From positions 186,001-250,000 of the forward strand of contig NZ_JAPWDU010000007.1 of the NCBI RefSeq assembly GCF_027257155.1: a DNA stretch of 64,000 nt. Reading direction: 5' to 3'. The translations under genes were made by a program, and so were the position numbers. Shown here piece by piece: positions 33,136-41,462 of the stretch (the stretch's first letter is position 1; each line of letters starts with the position of its first letter). The notes under the pieces were generated by a model, which searched no databases, had not been told where the DNA came from, and worked only from the letters and a program-made list of their open reading frames with translations. The stretch comes from Cerasicoccus sp. TK19100. Lineage in GTDB: Bacteria > Verrucomicrobiota > Verrucomicrobiia > Opitutales > Cerasicoccaceae.

Positions 33136-34995
33136 ATGTGCGGAATTGTTGGTTACATCGGTAAGCAGAAGGCTAGTGCCATTCTGATTGAAGGGTTAAA
33201 GCGTTTGGAATACCGGGGTTACGACTCGGCCGGTGTCGCTGTTATCAACGGCGATGGAATCGAGGTGATGAAGAAAACCGGTCGCGTCGAAAACGTCGCT
33301 GCTCTCGTCAACAAGCGCAACTCCAGCTCTAACATCGGGATCAGCCACACTCGCTGGGCAACCCACGGTGGCGTAACAGACGCCAATGCGCACCCGCACT
33401 TGTCGTGTGATGGACGCATCTCGATCGTTCACAACGGCGTGATTGAAAATCACGAGGCCCTGCGTCGCTTCCTGAAGCAGGAAGGTATGACTTTCTCCAG
33501 TGAGACCGACACCGAAGTGCTCGTCAATCTGATCGCCTACCATTACTCCCGCGAGACGCTGGAGGGTGAGGGCATAGCCCGCCTGATTGCCGCAGTGCGC
33601 CATAGCCTTCGTCTCGTCGAGGGCACCTACGGCATCGCCGTTCTTTCCCCGGATTTGCCGGGAGACATCGTGGGCGCGCGCAAAGGTAGCCCGCTCTGCC
33701 TGGGCATTGGCAACGGTGAGAATCTGCTCGCCAGTGACGTTTCCGCCTTTGTCGGACGCACGCAAAATGTGGTCTATCTCGATGATGGCCAGATCTGCCA
33801 CCTGACCGCCGACGAGTTTTCCATCACGACGATTAGCGAGAACGAAGAGGCGATTGACCCCGTCATCAACCAGATTGACTGGAAGATTGAGCAAGCGGAA
33901 CTCGGTGCCTTCAGCCACTACATGGAGAAGGAAATTTTCGAGCAGCCGACTGCTCTGGAAAACGCCATGCGCGGCCGCTTCTCCGATGATGAATCGACGT
34001 CCAAATTTGGTGGCCTGAATATCGACGCCCGCGAATTCCGCCATGTGGATCGCATTGTCTTCCTGGCCTGCGGCACCGCTTGGCACGCCTGCCTGGTGGC
34101 GGAGTATCTCATTGAGAAATACGCCCGTATTCCAGTGGAGGTCGAATACGCCAGTGAGTTTCGCTACCGCAATGCGCCGTTGGACAAGAACACGCTGGTC
34201 TTCGTGATTAGCCAGTCCGGGGAAACACTCGACACCCTGGAGGCGCTGCGCGAGGCCAAGCGCAAAGGATACCGGGTGCTCGGGATCACCAATGGCGTCG
34301 GCTCGACGATTGCCCGCGAGACCGATGGCGGTGTTTACCAGCACTCGGGGCCGGAAATCGGCGTTGCCTCGACTAAGGCATTTACCTCACAGGTGTTGAT
34401 CGCGGGCATGCTCGCCCTGCATCTGGGCCGCATGCGTGACTTGTCCTTCAGTGATGGCCGCGAGATGGTCAAAGCCTTCCGCAGTGTTCCCGGCCTGGTG
34501 AGCCAGGTATTGGGCCAGGCCGAGAAGATCAAAGAAATCGCCGCTCAGTATACGAATTACGACGACTTCCTCTTCCTGGGCCGCCAGTCGATGTTCCCCA
34601 TCGCGCTGGAAGGCGCGCTCAAGCTCAAGGAAATTTCCTATATTCACGCCGAGGGTTACCCGGCGGCGGAAATGAAGCATGGTCCGATTGCGTTAATCAG
34701 CGAAGATTGCCCGAGTGTAGTTCTTTCACCGCACGGTGACACATTCTCCAAGGTGCTTTCCAACATTCAGGAAACCCGTGCGCGGAAGGGCAAGGTCATC
34801 GCGATCACCAGCGCTGGTAAGGATTTCCCGCAGGATGGTGCAGACGAAGTGATCCACATTCCACAGGCCCACGACTGCATTATGCCGATTTTGGCGACGA
34901 TTCCGATGCAGCTCTTGGCATACTATATCGCCGTCAACCGCGGTTGCGATGTGGATAAGCCCCGCAACCTCGCCAAGAGCGTTACCGTGGAATAA
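33136..34995 (+). CDS. glmS: Glutamine-fructose-6-phosphate aminotransferase (isomerizing)
   Basis: Makes glucosamine-6-phosphate from fructose-6-P and glutamine, the entry to UDP-GlcNAc, peptidoglycan and lipid A. The 619-residue protein begins MCGIVGYIGKQ with the catalytic Cys2 of the glutaminase domain (1-240). Two SIS domains follow, with FVISQSGETLDTLEALREAK and FLGRQSMFPIALEGALKLKE, and the C terminus KPRNLAKSVTVE is the conserved end that closes the active site. It follows ugd by 14 bases and precedes hldD by 93. No glmS ribozyme-like feature fits in the 14-base spacer. Confidence 0.97.
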   Translation: MCGIVGYIGKQKASAILIEGLKRLEYRGYDSAGVAVINGDGIEVMKKTGRVENVAALVNKRNSSSNIGISHTRWATHGGVTDANAHPHLSCDGRISIVHNGVIENHEALRRFLKQEGMTFSSETDTEVLVNLIAYHYSRETLEGEGIARLIAAVRHSLRLVEGTYGIAVLSPDLPGDIVGARKGSPLCLGIGNGENLLASDVSAFVGRTQNVVYLDDGQICHLTADEFSITTISENEEAIDPVINQIDWKIEQAELGAFSHYMEKEIFEQPTALENAMRGRFSDDESTSKFGGLNIDAREFRHVDRIVFLACGTAWHACLVAEYLIEKYARIPVEVEYASEFRYRNAPLDKNTLVFVISQSGETLDTLEALREAKRKGYRVLGITNGVGSTIARETDGGVYQHSGPEIGVASTKAFTSQVLIAGMLALHLGRMRDLSFSDGREMVKAFRSVPGLVSQVLGQAEKIKEIAAQYTNYDDFLFLGRQSMFPIALEGALKLKEISYIHAEGYPAAEMKHGPIALISEDCPSVVLSPHGDTFSKVLSNIQETRARKGKVIAITSAGKDFPQDGADEVIHIPQAHDCIMPILATIPMQLLAYYIAVNRGCDVDKPRNLAKSVTVE

Positions 34996-35088
34996 AAGTG
35001 TGGAAGTCTGGTGGTGGAGGTGTGTAGAGGTTAGGTTCTCGAAACGTCCACCCTTCGACCCTTCAGCACTTCAACGCATTTTTGAAAA

Positions 35089-36072
35089 ATGGCTAAACCG
35101 AAAATTCTCGTTACCGGCGGCGCTGGTTTTATTGGCAGTGCGCTGGTCTGGGCGCTCAACGAACGCGGGCGCGACGACGTGCTGGTGGTGGATTACCTCG
35201 GCCAGGATGAAAAGTGGAAGAACCTCGTGCCACTGAAGTTCGCCGACTACCTGGAGGCGGATGATCTGCTGGAACTGCTGGAGGATGATTACCTGTCTGA
35301 AATCGAGACCGTGCTGCATTTGGGGGCCTGCTCGGCCACCACGGAGCGCGATGCCCGCTACCTGATCCACAATAACTTCGAATATACGAAGGAACTCGCA
35401 CTTTGGTCTTTGGCCAATGATGCGCGCTTTGTCTATGCCTCTTCAGCGGCCACCTACGGGGATGGCGCACACGGGATGGACGACCAGTTGGAGAATTTAC
35501 ACAGCCTGCGGCCGCTCAACATGTATGGCTATTCCAAGCACATGTTTGATTGCTTTGCGCAGCGGGAGGGCTTTCTCGATCAGATTGTCGGCCTGAAGTA
35601 TTTTAACGTCTTTGGCCCGAACGAGGATCACAAGGGCGATATGCGTAGCGTGGTCCACAAGGCTTTTGGGCAAATATCGGAAACCGGTGGAGTGAAGCTG
35701 TTCAAAAGCTATCACCCGGATTACGAAGATGGCGGGCAAATGCGCGACTTCCTTTACGTGAAGGATGCTGTGACGATGACGCTTCATTTGGCCGAGACGA
35801 AGGCCGTGGGCGGCCTTTTCAACCTCGGTAGCGGCCAGGCCAATACCTGGGTGTCATTAGTGACGCCGATTTTCGAGGCGCTCAATCTGCCAGTGAATAT
35901 CGAGTTCATCGAAATGCCCGAGCAACTGCGCGGCAAATACCAATACTTTACGCAAGCGGACACCGCGAAGCTGCAGGGCAGTGGCTTTGGAGGCTGTCAG
36001 TTTAGCCTGCCCGAAGCGGTTAAAGACTACGTCGCCAACTACCTGGCCCCAGACAAGCGCCTCGGCGATTAG
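35089..36072 (+). CDS. hldD: ADP-L-glycero-D-manno-heptose 6-epimerase
   Basis: Last step of ADP-heptose synthesis: inverts C6 of ADP-D,D-heptose to the L,D form used in the LPS core. Extended SDR of 327 residues with VTGGAGFIGSALVWAL (9-24). HLGACSATTERDARYLIHNN is a stretch peculiar to HldD, YASSAATYG holds the catalytic Ser/Thr, and YGYSKHMFD gives the YxxxK. FNVFGPNEDHKGDMRSVV is a family signature. It ends three bases into the convergent small gene at 36069. It completes, with gmhA, hldE1 and rfaE2, all but the phosphatase step within this window. Confidence 0.95.
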   Translation: MAKPKILVTGGAGFIGSALVWALNERGRDDVLVVDYLGQDEKWKNLVPLKFADYLEADDLLELLEDDYLSEIETVLHLGACSATTERDARYLIHNNFEYTKELALWSLANDARFVYASSAATYGDGAHGMDDQLENLHSLRPLNMYGYSKHMFDCFAQREGFLDQIVGLKYFNVFGPNEDHKGDMRSVVHKAFGQISETGGVKLFKSYHPDYEDGGQMRDFLYVKDAVTMTLHLAETKAVGGLFNLGSGQANTWVSLVTPIFEALNLPVNIEFIEMPEQLRGKYQYFTQADTAKLQGSGFGGCQFSLPEAVKDYVANYLAPDKRLGD

Positions 36073-36503
36073 GCATCCAGATCGGCGTGGTCGATGATGA
36101 CCAGGCCCGCCTTGGGCTTGCCCTTCCATGCGGTGTTGACGGCTTGGGTGAGCTCTTTGTTTAGGGCATTGTATTGTTGGCGAAGCTGCTTCAGCTGGGT
36201 TTGATAGCTTTCTATTTGGAGGCGATCCTGCGTTCCTTGGGGGTTCACAACGCGGCCCATGTTGATTGGAGCCCCGATATTCGCGCCATGCTGGTTGGCT
36301 GGCGTGCGGCGCTGTTGGTTTATGATGTGAATTTGAGACTGGATAGCCTGAATCTGATTCTGAATGTTTTCCAATTTAAAGTGCTTAGTATGTTCAATTT
36401 TGCTTGAACATTTTTGTTTTTGATGTGTCTTGAATCTTGTGGCGAAAACCCCTTCACCCTCTGGTAATCCTGATGCTGGTAATGATGAGTCATTGCTGGG
36501 CAT
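36069..36503 (-). CDS. Gln-rich coiled-coil hypothetical protein
   Basis: Up to 144 residues. The C-terminal two thirds are rich in Gln and Asn with heptad-like spacing (ENIQNQIQAIQSQIHIINQQ and QIESYQTQLKQLRQQYNALN), suggesting a coiled coil. The tail KPKAGLVIIDHADLDA is different in character. The first ATG (36503) overlaps the start of the divergent regulator gene; a TTG start around 36378 (LENIQNQ) would avoid that and keep the whole coiled coil, so the N terminus is doubtful. No recognised family. The stop overlaps the hldD stop. Confidence 0.4.
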   Translation of the reverse strand: MPSNDSSLPASGLPEGEGVFATRFKTHQKQKCSSKIEHTKHFKLENIQNQIQAIQSQIHIINQQRRTPANQHGANIGAPINMGRVVNPQGTQDRLQIESYQTQLKQLRQQYNALNKELTQAVNTAWKGKPKAGLVIIDHADLDA

Positions 36504-36969
36504 AACTATGGATGAATGGGAGCTATCCGTGATTGAGACGTTTGTTCATGCCGCTCAGCTCATAGGAGTCCCTAAATCGGTGGGCCAGATTTACGGTGTG
36601 CTCTACTGCCGTGAAGAGCCGCTTACGATGGATAGCATCATGGCATTGCTTGGCATTAGTAAGGGGTCAGCCAGTATGGGGCTAAAGACCTTACGCCAAA
36701 TTGGGGCAGTGAAGACGGTTTTCATGATTGGTGACCGCCGCGATTATTACACGCCGGAACTACGGTTGCGTAAATTGGTCTCTGGTTTTATTAGTGACCA
36801 AGTGCAGCCTCATCTGGATAGTGGCGTAGAACGCTTGAATCACATGGACTCTCTATTGAGGGAAATTCCGGAAGATCGCCGTTCTTTTGCAGAAAACAGA
36901 ATCCAGTCGCTGCGTTCCTGGCATAATAAGATGACCACTATCTTGCCAATCGTTCGCAAGCTGCTTTAG
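36439..36969 (+). CDS. GbsR/MarR-type winged-helix regulator
   Basis: About 176 residues. The central region is a winged helix: VGQIYGVLYCREEPLTMDSI followed by MALLGISKGSASMGLKTLRQIGAVKTV, with an FMIGDRRDYYTPE wing, matching GbsR-like regulators of the MarR superfamily. A helical C-terminal part should dimerise. The start is uncertain: GTG at 36439 (VAKTPSP), TTG at 36430 or ATG at 36508 (MDEWELSV). It is the first gene before the heptose/KDO operon and could control it or the polysaccharide locus. GbsR itself senses choline, but ligands of relatives vary, so no ligand is claimed. Confidence 0.8.
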   Translation: MAKTPSPSGNPDAGNDESLLGITMDEWELSVIETFVHAAQLIGVPKSVGQIYGVLYCREEPLTMDSIMALLGISKGSASMGLKTLRQIGAVKTVFMIGDRRDYYTPELRLRKLVSGFISDQVQPHLDSGVERLNHMDSLLREIPEDRRSFAENRIQSLRSWHNKMTTILPIVRKLL

Positions 36970-37076
36970 CACTTTCATTCGCCGGGCATTCCGTTGGTCC
37001 GGTGTCATTAAACAACCGCCCTGATGGGCCTTATTATCAAATCCCGTTCTCAATTGGCTTTCCTGTCCCGGATCCG

Positions 37077-37094
37077 GCCAAGGGCGGCAGCGTA
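37077..37094 (+). promoter_or_regulatory. ops/JUMPstart-like sequence upstream of gmhA
   Basis: GCCAAGGGCGGCAGCGTA lies 12 bases before the gmhA start. The enterobacterial ops core with its JUMPstart flank reads GCCAGGGGCGGTAGCGT, so 15 of 17 positions agree. In E. coli, ops pauses RNA polymerase and recruits RfaH to LPS and capsule operons. Here the T that RfaH contacts is a C, and no RfaH/NusG paralogue is in the window, so a chance match is quite possible. Confidence 0.3.
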
Positions 37095-37105
37095 ACGAAT
37101 TTTGC

Positions 37106-37672
37106 ATGAGTGATCGGACATTAGCCCAAATTAACGAACTCGTCGATGTGGTCATCGCCACCCGAGAGCTTACGCCGCTTATCAACGATTCCGGAGCTTG
37201 TTTGATCAATGCGCTTAGAAGCGGCAAAAAAATCCTGACTTGCGGTAACGGTGGTAGTGCCACGGATGCGTTGCACTTGGCTGAAGAATTTGTGGGGCGG
37301 TATAAGGGAGATCGAATATCTCTACCCGCCATTTGCCTGAGCGCCGATGTCTCAGTGCTCACCTGTATTGCTAATGATTATGGGTTTGACGCGGTATTCT
37401 CACGGGCAGTCGAAGGGCTTGGGCAGCCGGGCGATATCTTGGTGGGAATTTCCACCAGTGGGAACTCGGCAAATATACTCGCTGCATTTTCTGCCGCACG
37501 TGCTAAGGGGATGAAGACGATCCTGCTTAGTGGCAAAGATGGTGGTAAGGCACTCGGTCAGTGTGATTTTGAACTGATTGCTCCGAGTAATACGACTGCA
37601 CGCATTCAGGAAATTCACACGCTAATCTTGCACTGCTGGCTTGAGATGGTTGAGGCAGAAACTTGGAATTAA
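37106..37672 (+). CDS. gmhA: Sedoheptulose-7-phosphate isomerase
   Basis: First step of ADP-heptose synthesis: sedoheptulose-7-P to D-glycero-D-manno-heptose-7-P. The 188 residues form one SIS domain with TCGNGGSATDALHLAEEFVGRY (catalytic Glu), then the GmhA signature LSADVSVLTCIANDYGF and ISTSGNSANILAAFSAA. IHTLILHCWLEMVE carries the catalytic His near the C terminus. The stop codon TAA overlaps the ATG of the kinase by one base. First gene of the gmhA-hldE1-epimerase-kdsA-kdsD operon, which probably continues into the ligase gene. Confidence 0.95.
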   Translation: MSDRTLAQINELVDVVIATRELTPLINDSGACLINALRSGKKILTCGNGGSATDALHLAEEFVGRYKGDRISLPAICLSADVSVLTCIANDYGFDAVFSRAVEGLGQPGDILVGISTSGNSANILAAFSAARAKGMKTILLSGKDGGKALGQCDFELIAPSNTTARIQEIHTLILHCWLEMVEAETWN

Positions 37673-38664
37673 TGGACCTGGACGCAATTATCGATAAGCT
37701 CGCCACGGTCAAGGTATTGGTGGTCGGCGACGTCATGCTGGATCACTACATTTGGGGCGACGCGACTCGTATATCCCCAGAGGCACCTGTGCCGGTAGTA
37801 AATGTTTTTAATGATTCCTGGTCAGCGGGAGGTGCTGCGAATGTCGCCATGAATTTGACCTCTCTGAAAGCGTCTGCGTCACTGGCTGGCGTTTATGCTG
37901 AAGACGAGGCCGGCGATCAGTTGAGAACGATTTTTACACAGGCCGGTGTTGATTTCTCGTCCATGCATTTAACTGCCAGTGCTCCAACCATTCGCAAAAC
38001 CCGGGTTGTGGTGCAAAAGCAGCAAATCTGCCGTATTGATCGTGAATCGGCCCCAGCCGAGTATGCATTTCCAGGTGGCGAAAAGCTCAAGCAGGCTTTT
38101 TCCGGTGCACACGCAGTAATTCTGTCAGACTACGCCAAGGGCGTGGTCACGGATGAGCTGCTGGATGAGGTCGTGGCGATTTGCAAGGACTCCGGGGCTG
38201 CTTTATCAGTAGATCCAAAGCCACGTCGCCGCCTGAATTATCAAGGTGCGGCCCTCATGACGCCCAATCGCAGCGAAGCTTTGGAATTAGCAGAAATCTC
38301 CGTTGGCTTGCACGACACATTCCCCACTGAGGCTGTTTGCCAGGCAATCTATGAGCGGTATCAACCGCACCGCTTAGTGGTTACATTGGGTGCTGATGGC
38401 ATGATTTTGGTTGAGGAAGGCAAAATCTTGGGGAGGTTGCCCACGCGCGCGCAGGAAGTTTTTGATGTCTCTGGCGCGGGTGACACCGTTATTGCAGTTC
38501 TCACTGCAAGCTTGGCGACTGGAGCAAGCTTGGTTGAGGCGGCTCATTTGGCAAATTCGGCAGCCGGCGTTGTCGTCGGGAAATTCGGAGCCGCGACGGT
38601 TTCGCCTGATGAGCTACGTACGGCGGCAAAGCTGGATCAAGGCATCCCGCTCCTTACCGTTTAA
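37672..38664 (+). CDS. rfaE1: D-glycero-beta-D-manno-heptose-7-phosphate kinase (HldE N-terminal-type, RfaE1)
   Basis: PfkB-family kinase of 330 residues that phosphorylates C1 of heptose-7-P. The start is the ATG at 37672, overlapping gmhA by one base. VGDVMLDHYIWGDATRISPE and APVPVVNV are the HldE signature, SAGGAANVAMNLTSL is the PfkB substrate motif, and DVSGAGDTVIAVLTA holds the catalytic Asp (about 270). E. coli fuses this to the adenylyltransferase; here the protein ends after the kinase domain and the partner is rfaE2 at 45-554. The phosphatase GmhB, needed between the two, is not in the window. Confidence 0.94.
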   Translation: MDLDAIIDKLATVKVLVVGDVMLDHYIWGDATRISPEAPVPVVNVFNDSWSAGGAANVAMNLTSLKASASLAGVYAEDEAGDQLRTIFTQAGVDFSSMHLTASAPTIRKTRVVVQKQQICRIDRESAPAEYAFPGGEKLKQAFSGAHAVILSDYAKGVVTDELLDEVVAICKDSGAALSVDPKPRRRLNYQGAALMTPNRSEALELAEISVGLHDTFPTEAVCQAIYERYQPHRLVVTLGADGMILVEEGKILGRLPTRAQEVFDVSGAGDTVIAVLTASLATGASLVEAAHLANSAAGVVVGKFGAATVSPDELRTAAKLDQGIPLLTV

Positions 38665-38675
38665 ACTCGCTATAA

Positions 38676-39653
38676 ATGTCTAATAAAACTTATTTAGTCA
38701 CTGGAGCGGCTGGGTTCATCGGCCAGCGAGTTGCAGCTCAGCTATTGGCTCGGGGTGACAGGGTAATCGGTGTCGATAATCTGAATGATTATTATGACGT
38801 CCGCATCAAGGAATACCGGCGCGACCAGTTGATCGATTCTGAAAACTACATTTTCCGTCAATTGGATATTGAGGACGCTTCTTCGGTGAATGCGCTTTTC
38901 AGTGAATTCGACTTTGAGGTAGTATTCAATATGGCAGCTCGCGCTGGGGTTCGCTACAGCATGGAAAATCCGCACGTATATCTAAGCACAAATGCGGTGG
39001 GCACCCTGAACCTTCTCGAAGGCATGCGCACTAACGATGTGAAGAAGGTGGTGCTCGCATCGACGTCCTCGCTCTACGCCAGACAGAAGATGCCGTTTAC
39101 AGAAGATCTTCCTGTGAATACACCGCTTTCTCCCTATGCGGCGTCTAAGAAAGCAGCTGAAGTAATGGCTTACAGCTATCATCATCTCTATGGCATTGAT
39201 GTGTCCGTCGTTCGTTATTTTACGGTGTTTGGCCCATGTGGACGCCCTGATATGAGCATTTTCCGTTTTATTAAATGGATCGACGAAGGCGCACCAATTG
39301 AGCTTTTTGGCGATGGCTCGCAGAGCCGTGATTTTACTTACGTAGAGGATGTTGCTGCTGGTACTATAGCTGCATCAAAGCAGGTAGGGTATGAGATTTT
39401 TAACATCGGTGGTGGTCGTAATCCAATCACGTTGAACACCCTCATTGCTTGGATTGAGGAAGCATTGGGCAAAACGGCGACATTTGACTATAAGCCTTTT
39501 CACAGTGCTGACATCACAGAAACGTGGGCAGACATTTCCAAGGCAGAAAGACTTCTGGGCTGGAAGCCTAAGACGGATGTTCGCGAAGGGCTTAATGTAT
39601 GCGTTGAATGGTATCAGGAAAACAAGTCTTGGTTGAAGGATATCCGGCTGTAG
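38676..39653 (+). CDS. NAD-dependent epimerase, probable UDP-glucuronate 4-epimerase
   Basis: Extended SDR of 325 residues. LVTGAAGFIGQRVAAQLL (5-22) binds NAD, and GVDNLNDYYDVRIKEYRRDQL is the hallmark of the UDP-GlcA 4-epimerase (CapI/GAE) group. LASTSSLYARQKMPF holds the catalytic Ser/Thr, SPYAASKKAAE the YxxxK, and YFTVFGPCGRPDMSIFRF is conserved in this group. It would convert UDP-glucuronate from ugd into UDP-galacturonate, which can enter LPS core or O-polysaccharide. UDP-glucose 4-epimerase or a dTDP-sugar enzyme is less likely. It is embedded between the heptose and KDO genes. Confidence 0.85.
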   Translation: MSNKTYLVTGAAGFIGQRVAAQLLARGDRVIGVDNLNDYYDVRIKEYRRDQLIDSENYIFRQLDIEDASSVNALFSEFDFEVVFNMAARAGVRYSMENPHVYLSTNAVGTLNLLEGMRTNDVKKVVLASTSSLYARQKMPFTEDLPVNTPLSPYAASKKAAEVMAYSYHHLYGIDVSVVRYFTVFGPCGRPDMSIFRFIKWIDEGAPIELFGDGSQSRDFTYVEDVAAGTIAASKQVGYEIFNIGGGRNPITLNTLIAWIEEALGKTATFDYKPFHSADITETWADISKAERLLGWKPKTDVREGLNVCVEWYQENKSWLKDIRL

Positions 39654-39671
39654 ATCGCTAAACGGTTATTT

Positions 39672-40451
39672 ATGGAAAACATGATTTTTATCGCTGGTCC
39701 TTGTGCGCTTGAGAGCTGGGATATTTGTGCCCCTGTTGCTGAACAAGTGAAGCGCTGGAAAGAGCAGTTCCCGGTGCTGAACGTTTTCTTCAAAGGTTCC
39801 TTTGATAAAGCAAACCGCACCTCATTGGATAGTAACCGGGGCCCTGGCATTGAGGAGGGGTTGGCGATGTTGGCCCGTGTAAAACGAGAGTTTGGCTTGC
39901 CGGTTTTGACCGATTTTCACCTACCTTCCCAGGCAGCTATGGTCGGTGAAGTTTGTGACGTCTTGCAGGTGCCTGCATTCCTCTGTCGTCAAACGGATCT
40001 ACTCGTCGCTGCTGCCGAAACCGGGCGAATTGTTAACGTAAAGAAAGGTCAGTTTCTTTCACCGTTTGAGATGGAGTTTGTTGTTAACAAGCTGGAAGGC
40101 GCGAAAGCAAAAGAGATTTGGCTAACTGAGCGTGGTTCGACCTTCGGCTATCAAAACCTGGTAGCTGACATGCGGAATTTCAATATCATGGCGCAATGGG
40201 GGCATCCGACTATTTTTGACGCCACCCACAGTGTTCAAATCCCAGGTGGCGCTGGAGGCAAAAGTGGCGGCCAACGTGAGTTTGTTTTACCACTAGCAAG
40301 AGCCGCCTTGGCGGCAGGCGCGGGTGGCTTGTTTATGGAAACGCATCCGAATCCGGATGCGGCTATCTCGGATGCCGCCAGCCAAATGCCACTAGATGTG
40401 ATGGTCAAAGAATTGCCCAAGCTCGTGCAGCTTTGGGAAGCTTTGCATTAG
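39672..40451 (+). CDS. kdsA: 3-deoxy-8-phosphooctulonate (KDO-8-P) synthase
   Basis: Condenses arabinose-5-P with phosphoenolpyruvate to KDO-8-phosphate. 259 residues: [10 protein letters not shown] (6-15), [26 protein letters not shown] and [17 protein letters not shown] are all KdsA signatures. The Cys in GPCALES corresponds to the metal ligand of metal-dependent enzymes such as that of Aquifex; E. coli-type enzymes have Asn there. [13 protein letters not shown] supplies the other expected Glu and Asp ligands. It precedes kdsD by 15 bases. KdsB and KdsC are not in the window. Confidence 0.95.
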   Translation: MENMIFIAGPCALESWDICAPVAEQVKRWKEQFPVLNVFFKGSFDKANRTSLDSNRGPGIEEGLAMLARVKREFGLPVLTDFHLPSQAAMVGEVCDVLQVPAFLCRQTDLLVAAAETGRIVNVKKGQFLSPFEMEFVVNKLEGAKAKEIWLTERGSTFGYQNLVADMRNFNIMAQWGHPTIFDATHSVQIPGGAGGKSGGQREFVLPLARAALAAGAGGLFMETHPNPDAAISDAASQMPLDVMVKELPKLVQLWEALH

Positions 40452-40466
40452 AGAGTAAGCGAATTC

Positions 40467-41438
40467 GTGAGCTATTACGCGACAGCCCAACAAGTCTTTG
40501 GCGATGAGATTGCATCGCTTAATGCGGTGCTAGGTCAGCTTGCCGGAGATTTTGATCGTGTCATTGAACTGCTCCTTACCTTGCGCGGCAAAGTTGTTGT
40601 CACCGGCTTGGGAAAATCTGGTCTAGTGGGCGGGAAAATTGCCGCGACGCTGGCGAGCACTGGTACGCCTGCGATCTTCATGAATGCCGCCGAAGCGTTG
40701 CATGGAGACTTGGGGTATGTCTCCGAGGGGGATGCAGTGCTCATGCTGTCTAACAGTGGAAGCACGGTAGAACTGGTTAAGATGCTTCCAACCCTTGAGC
40801 GACTGAAAACACCGATCATTGGGATTTTTGGCAGGTTGGATACACCACTCGCGCGTCGCTGTCATACCGTTTTAAATGCGACAGTCGAAAAAGAGGCCTG
40901 CCCACTCAATTTAGCGCCAATGAGTAGCACTACTTGCGCGCTAGTGATTGGAGATGCGTTGGCCGCCGCCTTAATGAAGGCGCGTCAGTTTCAGCCGGAT
41001 GATTTTGCCCTGCGTCACCCTGGTGGAGTACTGGGCGTTCGTTTGCTACTCAAAGTTCGTGACCTCATGCACACCGGAAGGGAGCTGCCTACCATTGCGC
41101 CAAATGCGGGCTTTCGTGAGGTGATCGCCGAGTCTACACGGCCGAATCTGGGTGCCGCTTGCGTAGTCGATGACAACGGCATCTTATTGGGGATCGTGAC
41201 TGATGGTGACGTGCGTCGCTCATTACTCAAGGAATCGTTCTTGGAGTTCCGCGCGGACGAAATTATGACGCGTGACCCGGTTGCAATCCAAGTGGATGCC
41301 TCGATCAATGACGCGCTTGAGATTATGGAAGCGCGTAAGATTTACGTATTGCCGGTTGTCGATGGCCCCGAGCGTAAGTTGTTGGGGCTTCTGCGTATGC
41401 ACGATATTTTTGCGGATTCAAACCAAGGGGTCCGATAG
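40467..41438 (+). CDS. kdsD: Arabinose-5-phosphate isomerase (KdsD/KpsF)
   Basis: Isomerises ribulose-5-P to arabinose-5-P, the substrate of KdsA. The 323 residues have an N-terminal SIS domain (VVTGLGKSGLVGGKIAATLA, FMNAAEALHGDLGYV, MLSNSGSTVELVKML) and two C-terminal CBS domains (about 205-320, including IGLxxDGDVRR-like GIVTDGDVRRSL and RKIYVLPVVD). The start is a GTG (40467), supported by its position 15 bases after kdsA and the upstream AGAGTAAG. Gene order kdsA-kdsD keeps two consecutive enzymes together. Confidence 0.94.
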   Translation: MSYYATAQQVFGDEIASLNAVLGQLAGDFDRVIELLLTLRGKVVVTGLGKSGLVGGKIAATLASTGTPAIFMNAAEALHGDLGYVSEGDAVLMLSNSGSTVELVKMLPTLERLKTPIIGIFGRLDTPLARRCHTVLNATVEKEACPLNLAPMSSTTCALVIGDALAAALMKARQFQPDDFALRHPGGVLGVRLLLKVRDLMHTGRELPTIAPNAGFREVIAESTRPNLGAACVVDDNGILLGIVTDGDVRRSLLKESFLEFRADEIMTRDPVAIQVDASINDALEIMEARKIYVLPVVDGPERKLLGLLRMHDIFADSNQGVR

Positions 41439-41462
41439 ATTCAGACTGTTCTGTAGTCAAAA

